NCBI GenBank assembly: GCA_027069135.1
Contig: JALXFE010000263.1
Location: 1-58,696 of the forward strand
DNA from: Thermoanaerobaculia bacterium
GTDB lineage: Bacteria > Acidobacteriota > Thermoanaerobaculia > Multivoradales > JAHZIX01
Direction: 5' to 3'
Length of the DNA: 58,696 bases
Shown: one piece after another, positions 23,869 through 33,254 of the stretch
How positions within the stretch are numbered: the stretch's first letter is position 1
Layout of the letters: every line of letters begins with the position of its first letter
The notes under the pieces: model-generated
What the model was told of the DNA's origin: nothing
Seen by the model: the letters and a program-made list of their open reading frames with translations, nothing else
The model's database searches: none
Translations under genes and position numbers: made by a program

Positions 23869-25997
23869 TGCAGCGTCGAGGGTCTTGTTTTCGGCCCGAA
23901 TTCCGGGCGCTGGCCGTGGCGGTGTTCCTGGCCTGGGCGACAACGGCCAGTGGTCAAGAGCCCGCGGCGACCGGAGGGATGTCTCTCCAGGCCTTGCGGC
24001 TTCGAGGCCTGACGGCACGTTCAGCAGCGCTCCTCATGAGCGGTCAATCGGGTGGGGCGGTACCGCTGGCGGTATTGGCCCTGCCGATGCCGGCGAGCGC
24101 TGTGGGTGCCGGCGTCGCCGTCGTCGTCGAAGCGGGCCTGGAGGCGCTGGGGGCGACCGAGGACGGGAACCTACGGAGCGAAATCTACATCTATGCGACG
24201 GATGCCGGGGGAGCTCCGAGGGGTTCCCTGACGCAGACCTTCACGGTACCCAAAGGGTGGCTGCGCGGCGGTGCCGAAGGGGAGGCTAAGGTTTCGGCGG
24301 TACGCTTCCTGGGGCATCTGGAAGTACCGCCGGGCAGCTATGACCTACGGGTCTTGGTCGTCGGGCGGAGCCCGGAGCGTTTCGGGCTCTATCTCACCCC
24401 GTTGGAAGTTCCGGAGTTGGCCGGAGAGGCCTCCTTTCTATGGCCTCCGTTGTTGAGGACCACCCCGCAAAGTGGTTGGCTCTTCGTCCGGGAAGCTCCC
24501 CATGGCCGGGAGCGCCGGGATCCCCTCAAGCTCTTGGGGTTGGACTCCTACCCTGCCGCCCGGCCCGTACTGGTGCCAGGGGAGGAGGGGGAAGTCCAGG
24601 TCCTCGGTCGGCACATGGGCCCCCTGCCGGGGGATGTGTCGGGGAGTTTCCTGGGGGTCGGCGAGCAATCGCTGGGTCGTTCGCTGCCCGTCTCCGCGAG
24701 TCTCGGCCCGCCGGGTGAGAGCCTGGAGAGTTGGCGGCTGAAGGTCCGTTTCGAGCCGACCGGAGCCGGTGCGGCCCGCTGGCAGTGGGAGACTTCCGTC
24801 GAGGACGTGGCGCTGCCTCCGACACGAGAGGTTTGGCTGGCGCGGGAAGCTAGCTCTTCCGGGCGTCCATGGCCGGAGCTCTTAGGCTCGACAGGAGCTG
24901 CCGGACAGGAGGCTTCACGGGTCGTAGACGGCGCCCTTTCGACGCCGCTCCCTAAAGTGGCTCAGCAACCCCAAGGACCCGAGAAGCTCAAGGAACGGGA
25001 GCTACGGGCGGTTGCCAGGAAGTATTCTCAAATTCTCGAGAAGCTTGCGGCGAGACACCGCAGCCAGGCCTTAGAAGATCTCGTCGTGCTCGAGGAGGGC
25101 TTGATCGCCGGCCGTTCCTTGCCCGGGGTCGAGACTCTGCGGGAAGTGGAGCTCACGGTGCTGCGGAAGATCGCTAGGAGGTTTCCGGAAGGCCTGGTGC
25201 CCATCATCTGGCTCTACCTGGACCATTTCGAGCGTTCGCTCCGAGAGCGACGGCGCCTCGTGGCGGTCCACGCTCGTCTCCTGGCAGTGAGGTTGATCGA
25301 CATCTATCTGGAGTCGGCCACCCAAGAGTCCTCGACGGGCTTGGCGGCGGGCCTGCTCACGGCTTTTGGTGGCTCTCTGCAAGCTTCTTCCCTTTCGACA
25401 GCCAGCGAAGCGGCTTTCCGGCGTGCTCTAGAGCTCGATTCCGGTCAGGCTTTGGCCTTGCGAGGTCTGGTGGCCAGCTACGAGCGGGCCCGGCAGGACG
25501 ATCTCGCCATCCTCCAGCTCGAGAAATTGATCGCCCTGCGCCCCGAGGATACCGAAGCTTGTGTCCGATGGGGTCGGATTCAACTTCGTAACGACCGCAA
25601 GACTCAGGCGGAGACCATCTTCCGATCCTGTATCGAGAAGAGCTCCCCGGCGTGGGCTCTTGCCGTCGCATACCAGGAGCTGGCCCTTCTCTTGGGGCGT
25701 AGCAACCGTTGGCAGGAGGCGGCGGAACGTCTCGAGGAAGGCCATCGGCGGCTGCCGCGGCAACATCGCATCGAGCTGCTTCGGGCCTATGCCCTGGACC
25801 GCCTCCATCGTCCGGTGGAGGGTCGCCATGCCGTCGCCCGGCTGCAGCCTTCCGGGATGTCTTCCCGGGAATCTCCGAGAGCTCGTTACGGTCGCTGGCC
25901 GCGGGAGCTCTTCGCGCTCTTCCGGAGGCAACTCGAGCCCGCCGTGGACCGCCGAATCGAAGCTCTCGCGGCAGCTTTGGGGGAGGAGAAACCATGA
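23868..25997 (+). CDS. Exported protein with C-terminal TPR repeats, middle gene of the VWA operon
   Basis: 709 residues; the start overlaps the previous stop (TAATG). A signal peptide ends near ASGQ (residue 30). Residues 30-330 are beta-rich, without a domain I can name, and include a segment typical of bacterial surface proteins (LEVPPGSYDLRVLVVG). Residues 380-700 are alpha-helical, with TPR-like pairs from about 500 onward (AFRRALELDSGQALALRGL, AILQLEKLIALRPEDTEAC). Genes of this design commonly accompany acidobacterial VWA genes, so it is probably part of the same envelope assembly. Its stop overlaps the next start (ATGA). No catalytic motif was found. Confidence 0.75.
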   Translation: MQRRGSCFRPEFRALAVAVFLAWATTASGQEPAATGGMSLQALRLRGLTARSAALLMSGQSGGAVPLAVLALPMPASAVGAGVAVVVEAGLEALGATEDGNLRSEIYIYATDAGGAPRGSLTQTFTVPKGWLRGGAEGEAKVSAVRFLGHLEVPPGSYDLRVLVVGRSPERFGLYLTPLEVPELAGEASFLWPPLLRTTPQSGWLFVREAPHGRERRDPLKLLGLDSYPAARPVLVPGEEGEVQVLGRHMGPLPGDVSGSFLGVGEQSLGRSLPVSASLGPPGESLESWRLKVRFEPTGAGAARWQWETSVEDVALPPTREVWLAREASSSGRPWPELLGSTGAAGQEASRVVDGALSTPLPKVAQQPQGPEKLKERELRAVARKYSQILEKLAARHRSQALEDLVVLEEGLIAGRSLPGVETLREVELTVLRKIARRFPEGLVPIIWLYLDHFERSLRERRRLVAVHARLLAVRLIDIYLESATQESSTGLAAGLLTAFGGSLQASSLSTASEAAFRRALELDSGQALALRGLVASYERARQDDLAILQLEKLIALRPEDTEACVRWGRIQLRNDRKTQAETIFRSCIEKSSPAWALAVAYQELALLLGRSNRWQEAAERLEEGHRRLPRQHRIELLRAYALDRLHRPVEGRHAVARLQPSGMSSRESPRARYGRWPRELFALFRRQLEPAVDRRIEALAAALGEEKP

Positions 25998-27229
25998 CCT
26001 TCGATCATTCCCGGGAGAAGTCTTCGAGCCTGTTTCGGCTTTTCTTTCTCTTGGGCGCCTTAGGGGGAGCTCTTTCCTCGGGGCGGGCCCTTGCGGAAGA
26101 CGTCCGGGTCATGATCCAGAGTCCCAGCTCCGAGGAGGCGGCGGTGGGTTCCGTGGAGCTTTTGGCCGAAGCCTGGCCGTCCCAGGCCGTCGCGAGGGTG
26201 GAGTTTTATGTCGATGGCGTCCTCATGGGAGAGGTCTCGAGCCCGCCGTACCGATTGACGGTGGAGGTCGGCGCCGAGAGCCGGGCTCGGGTGGTGACGG
26301 CCATCGCTTATGGGGTGGACGGAAGCCAGGCCCAGGATAGGCTCGTCACCCAGGAGATCAAGATCGATCTGGCGTTGGATCTGCCCCTCCAGCAGCTCTA
26401 TGTGACGGTCACGAAGGGAGACGACGCTCCCTCGGAGCTCGGTCGGGAGAATTTCGAAATTCGAGACGAAGGCCATCCTCAGGACATCGTCACCTTCGAG
26501 CGAGGGGATATCCCCTTGACCACCGTGCTGATGGTCGATTCCAGTCTCAGCATGCGGGGGGGGAGGCTGCAAGCGGCTCTCAAGGGAGCGAAACGGTTCA
26601 TCGAGGGTATGCAGAGCCTCGACGAGGCCAAATTGATGCTGTTCTCGGATCGTATGCTCCACGAGACTCCCTTCACACGCTTTTCCGAGATCCTGACGGC
26701 GGGGCTGGGAGCCGTCGAAGCTTCCGGTGGGACGGCGGTCAACGACTTCCTCTATCTGGCTCTCAAAGAACTCGAAGAGCGCCAGGGCCGGCGGGTGGTC
26801 ATCATCCTGAGCGACGGCGTCGATGTTCAAAGCTCCTTGGCGATGGAGGAAGTGCTATGGAAGGTTCGCCACAGTCAGGCCTTGATCTATTGGCTCCGCC
26901 TCCACGATGAAGGCAAGACTCTCCTCGAGGGTCGGGAGCTGGTTCCGCAGACCTCTTGGTGGAGGAATGCGAAAGAGCACCAGAAAGAATTCCGCAAGCT
27001 TTCGGAGGCGGTGCAGGCTAGCGGCGGCCGGGTCGACGACCTCCACTCTTTGGAACAGATCGGCCCAGCCTTCAGCAACATTCTGCAAGAGCTCCGAGGC
27101 CAGTACGTCCTGGGCTACTACCCGACGGATCTGCGCAAAGACGGCCAGTGGCGGCGGGTGCGGGTCCGGGTCAAGGGGGCCGGTTCCGGTTTGGCGGTGC
27201 GGACCCGGGAGGGCTACGTGGATTTCTGA
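25994..27229 (+). CDS. Exported protein with Ig-like N-terminus and VWA domain
   Basis: 411 residues; the true start is the ATG overlapping the upstream stop (ATGA at 25994-25997). The frame extends farther left only as a shadow of the previous gene. A signal peptide ends at GRALA (about residue 35). Residues 36-115 resemble a bacterial Ig-like domain (VRVMIQSPSSEEAAVGSVEL, RVEFYVDGVLMGEVSSPPYR). The VWA domain begins at LTTVLMVDSSLSM and has an intact MIDAS motif (DSSLS), unlike the other two VWA proteins here. YVLGYYPTDLRKDG lies near the C-terminus. It is the last gene of the operon. Metal-dependent protein binding outside the cytoplasm is likely; the partner is unknown. Confidence 0.9.
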   Translation: MTFDHSREKSSSLFRLFFLLGALGGALSSGRALAEDVRVMIQSPSSEEAAVGSVELLAEAWPSQAVARVEFYVDGVLMGEVSSPPYRLTVEVGAESRARVVTAIAYGVDGSQAQDRLVTQEIKIDLALDLPLQQLYVTVTKGDDAPSELGRENFEIRDEGHPQDIVTFERGDIPLTTVLMVDSSLSMRGGRLQAALKGAKRFIEGMQSLDEAKLMLFSDRMLHETPFTRFSEILTAGLGAVEASGGTAVNDFLYLALKELEERQGRRVVIILSDGVDVQSSLAMEEVLWKVRHSQALIYWLRLHDEGKTLLEGRELVPQTSWWRNAKEHQKEFRKLSEAVQASGGRVDDLHSLEQIGPAFSNILQELRGQYVLGYYPTDLRKDGQWRRVRVRVKGAGSGLAVRTREGYVDF

Positions 27230-27240
27230 CGCCATCCACA

Positions 27241-27273
27241 AGAAAAAGCCGGGGTGGCTCGAGGCCCCCCGGC
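27241..27273 (-). terminator. Rho-independent terminator of S74 copy 1
   Basis: On the minus strand GCCGGGG (27273-27267) pairs with CCCCGGC (27254-27248), followed by TTTTTCT. It lies 43 bases after the stop of the fibre-like gene, in the gap between convergent genes. Confidence 0.85.
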
Positions 27274-27316
27274 GCAACGATGGTCTTGTGGACTGTCGGT
27301 ACCTAGAAGGCTAGCT

Positions 27317-28945
27317 TTATTGGGCTAGCCTGGCCTCCAGGGCCTCGAGGCGCTGGCTCAAGGTGTCGATCTCGAGCTGTTTTTCCTCCAGCTTCTGGTG
27401 CAGGGCCTGGACGGCGGCCAGAGCGACACCGGAGGTATCGAGGGTCGAAATCCGGCGGTCACTGGGGCCGAGGCCGAAGAGGGCGTGGAAGTCCTGCGCC
27501 ATGGGGCCTACGTGCTCCACATCCGGCCGCAACTTGTATTCCCAGCGGGCGATGGGGAGCTGCATGACCTTCTCCAGGATCTCCTCCCGGGTGACCGGAA
27601 CGATGTTCTGCTTGCTGTTGCGGTCCGAGCCCTGACTCAGGGCCCCGGCGATGGCCAGATCGCCATTGGCTTGCAGCAGGAAGACCTCAGACCCTGATGT
27701 ACTGCTGCTTCCCATCCGCACGATGCCGCTATCGAAGAGGACCAGGTTAGTGCCGTTCGTATCGTTGACGAAAGCTAGGCCGGAACCGCTGCGTTTGATT
27801 TCCCACTTTTCGGTCTCTGTGGTGTCGATGAGCTGGATCGCCGGCCTGTCGTTAGCTGAGATCACTAACTCGTTGCCGGGGTTTGTGACTCCCAACCCGA
27901 TGTTGCCAGTGCTGTCGATGTACAGGGAATTGTCCGGAGCACCGGGCTCGATACGGAAGGGGAGCTTGGAGCCGTTGGTGACGTCGCGGACGAAGAAGTT
28001 GGTCTCGTTGCCGGCGATATCCCAAGTCTGGGGGGTGAAGCCGTTGGAGCCGTCCTGCTCCAGGCGTAAGGTGGGGGTGTTGCCGTCTACGGAGTGGACT
28101 TCCACCACCGGGTTGGCGGTACCGACCCCGACGTCGCCGTCAGAATCGACGTAGAGGGCGTTGGCGATGGCTCCGGCTTCGACCTTGAACGGGGTCCGTC
28201 CGGCGGTGGCATCCTCGAAGGCGAGGTAGTTGGCGCCGCCGTTGGACGAGTCGTTGGCGACGATCCGCCAGTCGTTACTGGGGAAGCTGGCGCTGCTCGA
28301 CGTATCGTCGAAGTGGATCCGCAGGTTGTTCTCTTTGAGGCGAAGGGTGTCAAAGCCGAAACTTTCACTCGCCACACAATCGAAACCGACGCACTCACTG
28401 CCCTGGACGATGACATCGGTAGCGAAAACCTGAGCGGCGGCGTTGACATTGTTGAAGGTCGCGGCATCGGAGGTCGCCTCGAAGCCGGAGTCGGTTTGGG
28501 AGATGGCTGCCGCTGATTCCACCAACGCCTCGTTTACGATGGCGCCGTTGCGGACGGTGAAGGAGCCGGAGATCGGATCGATTGCGAGCTCGGCAGCGAG
28601 AACTTCGGCGGTGAAGTCGTCACCGGTGGCGCGGGCCTGATCCATGGCCCGACGGGTGGCAGCGCCGACCCGGGGATGAAGGACCAAGCGGTAGGTGTAG
28701 GCGCCGTCGGCCATGTTGGTGGAAATCTCGAAAGCGGCGTTGGCGGCGGAGGCGAATTCCTCTTGGCTGTAGAAGCCACCCGGGCCGGTGACGGTGACGG
28801 TGGCACCGGCGGCGGTGACCTGAGGCTCGAAGCTCAGTCGGCCTGAACCCTTGTAGAGGGTGGCGGCATCATCGGCGGCGAGCATCGGGGTGGCGAGGAG
28901 CAGAGCGGTGAGAGCGAGCGCACTCAAGACAGATACTCTAGACAT
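27317..28945 (-). CDS. Fibre-like exported protein with S74-type C-terminal chaperone, copy 1
   Basis: 542 residues from the ATG at 28945, which has AAAGGA eight bases upstream; an ATG at 28954 is possible but its ribosome site would touch the start codon. A signal peptide ends at TPMLAAD. The N-terminal beta domain (to about 100) is shared by all four paralogues. Then come a helical stretch, an anchor block (ESFGFDTLRLKENNLRI) and repeated pseudo-strand modules (NTPTLRLEQDGSNGF, NIGLGVTNPGNELVI) like those of phage tail fibres. The C-terminus is an S74-type intramolecular chaperone with SDRNSK (Ser-Lys autocleavage pattern), VGPMAQDF and a terminal coiled coil (QLEIDTLSQRLEALEARLA). In phages such domains guide trimer folding and then cut themselves off. 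Here export suggests a trimeric surface fibre; that is inference. Confidence 0.85.
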   Translation of the reverse strand: MSRVSVLSALALTALLLATPMLAADDAATLYKGSGRLSFEPQVTAAGATVTVTGPGGFYSQEEFASAANAAFEISTNMADGAYTYRLVLHPRVGAATRRAMDQARATGDDFTAEVLAAELAIDPISGSFTVRNGAIVNEALVESAAAISQTDSGFEATSDAATFNNVNAAAQVFATDVIVQGSECVGFDCVASESFGFDTLRLKENNLRIHFDDTSSSASFPSNDWRIVANDSSNGGANYLAFEDATAGRTPFKVEAGAIANALYVDSDGDVGVGTANPVVEVHSVDGNTPTLRLEQDGSNGFTPQTWDIAGNETNFFVRDVTNGSKLPFRIEPGAPDNSLYIDSTGNIGLGVTNPGNELVISANDRPAIQLIDTTETEKWEIKRSGSGLAFVNDTNGTNLVLFDSGIVRMGSSSTSGSEVFLLQANGDLAIAGALSQGSDRNSKQNIVPVTREEILEKVMQLPIARWEYKLRPDVEHVGPMAQDFHALFGLGPSDRRISTLDTSGVALAAVQALHQKLEEKQLEIDTLSQRLEALEARLAQ

Positions 28946-29323
28946 GTTCTTCATCCTTTATTGAGTTTGGATCGAAGGGGGGGAGGTCCTTCGAGATCCG
29001 GCTTGGTCTGAGAAAAAGGCCACTGCGGAGAGTTGGATCGGTGCGGGCTGCTCAGCGCGGGTGATTCTTTTTGGGCCTTGCGCCGTCCTCGTCTCTTCAA
29101 CACTTAGAACAGGCGGGGCGGGGCCGAAAATGTTTCCATCGGATCGAGATTTCTTCTGCTGGGAGGAGAAAAAAATCTAGAAGTCGGTGTGCGAGGGGTC
29201 GGGCGGGGTTGCAAGCATCGCTTGCTGGTAAGGCCAAAAGAGAAGGCCAAAAAAAAAGGCCGGGGAGCCCAAGAGGGTTCACCCGGCCTTCGGTCCCTTC
29301 GGTCCCTTCGGTCCTATGGGGGC
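28946..29323. other. Spacer between S74 copies 1 and 2
   Basis: 378 bases without a convincing gene. It carries the terminator of copy 2 at its right end, runs of A and GGCCAAAA-like repeats at about 29230-29260, and three tandem CCCTTCGGT units at about 29287-29313. The left half must hold the promoter and ribosome site of copy 1; no strong promoter was recognised. Confidence 0.5.
29249..29288 (-). terminator. Rho-independent terminator of S74 copy 2
   Basis: On the minus strand GGCCGGG (29288-29282) pairs with CCCGGCC (29264-29258) across a 17-base loop, followed by nine T residues (29257-29249). It lies 35 bases after the stop codon. Confidence 0.88.
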
Positions 29324-30994
29324 TTATGGAGCGAGCCTTGCCTCCAGGGCCTCGAGGCGCTGCAGCAACTCGGCGTTCTGCGTCTCGAGTGCTTCCATCT
29401 TGGCCTGCTTCTCTTCCATCTGCCGATGAAGCTCCTGAATCGCCGCTATCGAGATACCGCCGATATCGGTCAGGTTGATGTGGGTCTCCGTGTCGCCAAA
29501 ACCGAAAGCAGCGCGGAAGTCCTGGGCCATGGGGCCAATATGGCGTACGCCCGGAGCGCTCTTGAAAGCCCAGGTCGTGACCGGCAGGTTGACGAGCTTG
29601 GTCAGAACTTCCTGGCCGTCAACGGTAGAAAAACCCTCTTTCAAGTTGACGTCGGAAGCGGTGACGATGCCATTGGCGGTCAGGTCCCCGGTGATAGCGA
29701 GATCGCCATTGGCCTGCAGCAGGAAGACCTCCGACCCTGGTGTACTACTACTTCCCATCCGCACGATGCCGGTGTCAAAGAGAACCAGGTTGGTGCCGTT
29801 CGTATCGTTGACGAAGGCCAGGCCGGAACCGCTGCGTTTGATTTCCCACTTTTCGGTCTCCGTGGTGTCGATGAGCTGGATGGCCGGTCTGTTGTTGTCG
29901 GAGATCACCAACTCGTTGCCTGGGCTTGTGGTTCCCAGGCCTATATTGCCGGCGCTGTTGATATACAGAGCATTGCTCGGAGCGCCCGGCTCGATACGGA
30001 AGGGGAGGGTGGAGCCGTTGGTGGCGTCGCGAATGAAGAAGTTCGCTTCGTTGCCGGCCACATCCCAGGTCTGGGGGGTAAAGCCGCTGGAGCCGTCCTG
30101 TTCGAGGCGCAGGGTTGGAGTGTTACCGTCCTTATCATGCAGGTCCACGACGGGCGTCGAGGTACCGAACCCGACGCGCCCACCGTCCTCCACGTAGAGG
30201 GAGTTGCTGGGGGAGCCCGCTTCCACCGTGAAGGGGGTGCGCCCACCGTCGATGTCGTCGATGGAGAATTTGTTAGCTCCGCCGTTGGAGGAGTCGTTGG
30301 CGGTCAGCTGCCAATCCCTGCTCGGGAAGCTGGCGGAGTTCGAGGTGTCCTGGAATTTGATCCGCAGGTTGTTCTCCTTGAGGCGGAGGGTGTCGAAGCC
30401 GAAGCTCTCGCCGTTGACGCAGTCGAAGCCGATGCAGGCGCTACCATCGACGATCAGGTCATCGAGGATGAGCTGGTCGGCGGCGGAGACGTTGTTGAAG
30501 GTCGCCGAGTCCTGGGTGCTCTCGAGGCCGGTGCCGATCGGGGCCGTAGGCGCGGTTTTCTCGGCCAGCTCCTCCGGAACCAGGGCACCGTTCTTGACGG
30601 TGAAGTATCCCGAGAAGGCCTGGAGACCCACTTCGGCGGAGAGCCGGCGTGCGGCGGCCAAGTCCCCGGTGGAACGAGTCTGGCTCATCGAGAGGCGCTG
30701 GGCGGCGGTCAATCTTGGGGTGAGCGTCAGTTCCCAAGTGTAGGAGCCGTCGGCCATGCCGGGGGCGAGGTCGAAAGAGATATCGGTGGCGGAGGCGAGC
30801 TGGAGCCGGCTGACGAAGCCCTCCGGGCCTGTCACGACGAGGGTGCCGCCATCGTTGGGTACCAGGTTGTGAAACAGCAATCCCTGGGGTCCGCGGACCA
30901 CAGAGGCGATATCGTCCGAGCTCGCTGCGAACACCGGGGAAGAAAGAAGAAGTATAGCCATGGCGATCATGGCCAAGCGGTGGTGTCGTGTCAT
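29324..30994 (-). CDS. Fibre-like exported protein with S74-type C-terminal chaperone, copy 2
   Basis: 556 residues from the ATG at 30994, preceded by GGGAGGACC. Upstream codons lack family character. A signal peptide ends at SSPVFAAS. It has the same order of parts as copy 1. The stretch from DRPAIQLIDTTETEKWEIKR-like residues to LLQANGDLAI is nearly identical to copy 1 even at DNA level, while the chaperone has diverged most of the four: its catalytic segment is SDVNLK and its core reads IGPMAQDFRAAFGFGD. The C-terminal coiled coil has heptads (MEALETQNAELLQRLEALEA). The pattern suggests module exchange between copies. Autocleavage is plausible because Ser and Lys keep their spacing. Function of the mature fibre is unknown. 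Confidence 0.85.
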   Translation of the reverse strand: MTRHHRLAMIAMAILLLSSPVFAASSDDIASVVRGPQGLLFHNLVPNDGGTLVVTGPEGFVSRLQLASATDISFDLAPGMADGSYTWELTLTPRLTAAQRLSMSQTRSTGDLAAARRLSAEVGLQAFSGYFTVKNGALVPEELAEKTAPTAPIGTGLESTQDSATFNNVSAADQLILDDLIVDGSACIGFDCVNGESFGFDTLRLKENNLRIKFQDTSNSASFPSRDWQLTANDSSNGGANKFSIDDIDGGRTPFTVEAGSPSNSLYVEDGGRVGFGTSTPVVDLHDKDGNTPTLRLEQDGSSGFTPQTWDVAGNEANFFIRDATNGSTLPFRIEPGAPSNALYINSAGNIGLGTTSPGNELVISDNNRPAIQLIDTTETEKWEIKRSGSGLAFVNDTNGTNLVLFDTGIVRMGSSSTPGSEVFLLQANGDLAITGDLTANGIVTASDVNLKEGFSTVDGQEVLTKLVNLPVTTWAFKSAPGVRHIGPMAQDFRAAFGFGDTETHINLTDIGGISIAAIQELHRQMEEKQAKMEALETQNAELLQRLEALEARLAP

Positions 30995-31362
30995 GTTGGG
31001 GTCCTCCCAAGTCGTTCTATGGGTATGAAAGTTCATCAAAGTCCAAGGGTGAGCTGCACATTGAGGGCTCCGCAAGCACCTACATTCGGCACGAGCCATA
31101 CAGGCTCGTCTATGGGGGAGCCGACGAAAGAGTCTCGGGCCATCCGCCTGGAGCTATCCTCCTGAGGAAGGTCCTCGGGGGGGCGGGGGGCTCGGCCGAT
31201 TTTTTCCGATCAAGGGCCATTGTACCGATCCCGGCACCGAAAACACTAGGAAATCGATGTACTCCTCTGATTCCCTTAGGCGTCGGGCTCGGGAATTTGT
31301 GACAGAAAAAAGGCCGGGGCCCCGTGAGGCTACCCCGGCTTTCATGTCTCGATGGGGTCGAG
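30995..31362. other. Spacer between S74 copies 2 and 3
   Basis: 368 bases without a convincing gene. A perfect hairpin ACGAGCC-ATACA-GGCTCGT at 31091-31109 has no T-run and would lie in the 5' leader of copy 2. The terminator of copy 3 is at 31306-31339. The promoter of copy 2 must lie here but was not recognised. Confidence 0.5.
31306..31339 (-). terminator. Rho-independent terminator of S74 copy 3
   Basis: On the minus strand GCCGGGG (31339-31333) pairs with CCCCGGC (31319-31313), followed by a run of T. The stem has the same sequence as the copy 1 terminator. Confidence 0.85.
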
Positions 31363-33072
31363 TCAGGGAGCGATCTTCGCCTCCAGGGCGATAAGCCGTT
31401 CCAGGAGATCTGAGTTCTGAGCCTTCAGGGCCTCCAACTCGCCTTGTTTGGCTTCGAGCTTCTGGCCGAGAGCCTGGATCGCCGCCAAAGCTACGCCAGA
31501 GGTGTCGATGGTGGCGATGTGGCGGTTGTCGTCGCCCAGGCCGAAGAGGGCGAAGAAATCCTGCGCCATGGGCCCCATATGCTGGATATCCGGCTCGTCG
31601 ACGATCCGTTCCCAGGTGGCGATGGGCAATTGCATGACCTTGGCGAGGATCTCGTCCTGCGCCACGGGCACAATATTGTGCTTCTTGTCTCGATCGGAGT
31701 TTTCCGTGAGGGTTCCGGCGATCGTCATGTCGCCGTTGTCCATCATCTCCACCTCGTCGCCGGTGTTGGCGGAGAAGGAAAAGTCCAGATCGCCTTCCGC
31801 CAAGCGGACGGTGAGGATCTGACCGTTGGGGGAGGTATCCTCCATGCGCCACCGGGGCCGGCCGTTGTTGACCAGGCGGAGCATGTCGCGGACCGCCTCG
31901 GTGCCACTGGCTTCTTCGATCAGGACGCCAGCGTTACCGTCCGTCCGGCGTAGGTGGAGCGCCGCTGAGGGAGAGAGAATCCCCAGGCCAATGTCATTGT
32001 CGGAGTCGATGACCAAGGCTTGAGAGGACGCGCCGGGCCGAATACGAAACGGCAGGCTCGAACCGTTGGTGACATCGCGGACGAAGAAGCTGGTCTCGTT
32101 GCCGGCCACATCCCAGATCTGGGGGGCAAAACCGGAGGATCCGTTCTGGTCCAAGCGTAGGGTCGGCGTATTCCCGGAGACCACGTGGGCATCCACCGAC
32201 GGAATCGAGGTGCCGAGGCCCAAGCGGCCGCCGTCGTCAACGTAGAGAGAGTGGCTGGGAGCCCGAGCCTCGATGGTGAATGGCGTGCGACCGCCATCGA
32301 TGTCGTCGATGGAGAATTTGCTGGCTCCGCCGTTGGCGGAGTCGTTGGCGGTGAGCTGCCAGTCATTGCTGGGGAAGCTGCCAGCGCTCGAGGTGTCCTG
32401 GAATTTGATCCGCAGGTTGTTCTCTTTGAGGCGGAGGGTGTCGAAACCAAAGCTCTCTCCGTTGACACAGTCGAAACCGACGCAAGCACTGCCGTCGACA
32501 ATGAGGTCGTCCAAGATCACGAAGTCCGCCGCGCTGATATTGCTGAAGTTGCTGCCTTCGGCGGTCACGCCAAGGTTCGTACCGGCATTAGCCTCCGCTC
32601 CCCGAGGGTTTTGCTGGGCTCCCTCTTCTTCTACGAGGTCTTCCGAAACCAAGGTTCCGCCCTGGAGGGTAAAGAAGCCCTGGGTTACGAGGGCCTCGGC
32701 CGGCAGCTTTCCGGCCGCTCGCAGACGATACTCGACGGCGTCATCGCCATCCTTGCGAGCCTGGGCCATGGCACGGCGGGTGTCGGCATCAAGCTTTGGA
32801 GTCAAGACGAGCTCGAAGGTATAGAGGCCATCGGGCATCTCGCCGGAGACCTCGAAGCGGAAGCTCGAAGCCGGGGAGAAGACCTGGCGATCGACGAAAC
32901 CGTCAGGACCGGCAACGGTCAAGGTGCCACCGTCATTGGCGGCTGGGGCCTGGAAGGTCAGGTCGGCTGCGCCACGGTGAACCGTCGCCGGGCTGTCCGC
33001 CGCCATCAGGGCGGGGGAGAGAAGCAGTAGGCCCGCCAGGGCCAGGGTGAAATAAGCTCTTCGTGTGGACAT
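31363..33072 (-). CDS. Fibre-like exported protein with S74-type C-terminal chaperone, copy 3
   Basis: 569 residues from the ATG at 33072, preceded by GAGGAGG about nine bases upstream. A signal peptide ends at SPALMAAD. The anchor block ESFGFDTLRLKENNLRIKFQ and NTPTLRLDQNGSSGF module are shared. The segment between about residues 355 and 440 (SAALHLRRTDGNAGVLIEEA, EVEMMDNGDMTIAG) is unique to this copy. The chaperone carries SDRDKK and shares almost all of its sequence with copy 4 (MQLPIATWERIVDEPDIQH, FFALFGLGDDNRHIATID), ending in a coiled coil. It is thus a mosaic: centre partly private, chaperone shared with copy 4. Surface or periplasmic fibre proposed. Confidence 0.85.
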   Translation of the reverse strand: MSTRRAYFTLALAGLLLLSPALMAADSPATVHRGAADLTFQAPAANDGGTLTVAGPDGFVDRQVFSPASSFRFEVSGEMPDGLYTFELVLTPKLDADTRRAMAQARKDGDDAVEYRLRAAGKLPAEALVTQGFFTLQGGTLVSEDLVEEEGAQQNPRGAEANAGTNLGVTAEGSNFSNISAADFVILDDLIVDGSACVGFDCVNGESFGFDTLRLKENNLRIKFQDTSSAGSFPSNDWQLTANDSANGGASKFSIDDIDGGRTPFTIEARAPSHSLYVDDGGRLGLGTSIPSVDAHVVSGNTPTLRLDQNGSSGFAPQIWDVAGNETSFFVRDVTNGSSLPFRIRPGASSQALVIDSDNDIGLGILSPSAALHLRRTDGNAGVLIEEASGTEAVRDMLRLVNNGRPRWRMEDTSPNGQILTVRLAEGDLDFSFSANTGDEVEMMDNGDMTIAGTLTENSDRDKKHNIVPVAQDEILAKVMQLPIATWERIVDEPDIQHMGPMAQDFFALFGLGDDNRHIATIDTSGVALAAIQALGQKLEAKQGELEALKAQNSDLLERLIALEAKIAP

Positions 33073-33254
33073 ATCTCGGTCCTCCTCTTGAGTCGAGGGC
33101 TCGGTGGCCCTATGGCTGATGGGGAGTCGGTGAGCCGACTCTTGGATTACGACGCGGACCCTCGCAATCTTGGATACAGCTGCCGCTTGAGGGGGAACCG
33201 TGAGGACCGCCCAGAAGTGCAGGGGAAGTTTCGTCAAGAAAGATAGGAAGCGTC

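Noticed and set aside
29287-29313. CRISPR-like short repeat
   Set aside because: Three contiguous CCCTTCGGT units without spacers; a simple tandem repeat beside a terminator.
29189-31165. 658-codon plus-strand frame opposite fibre copy 2
   Set aside because: Similar frames appear opposite the other fibre copies because the genes are paralogous; no signal or domain, so antisense shadow.
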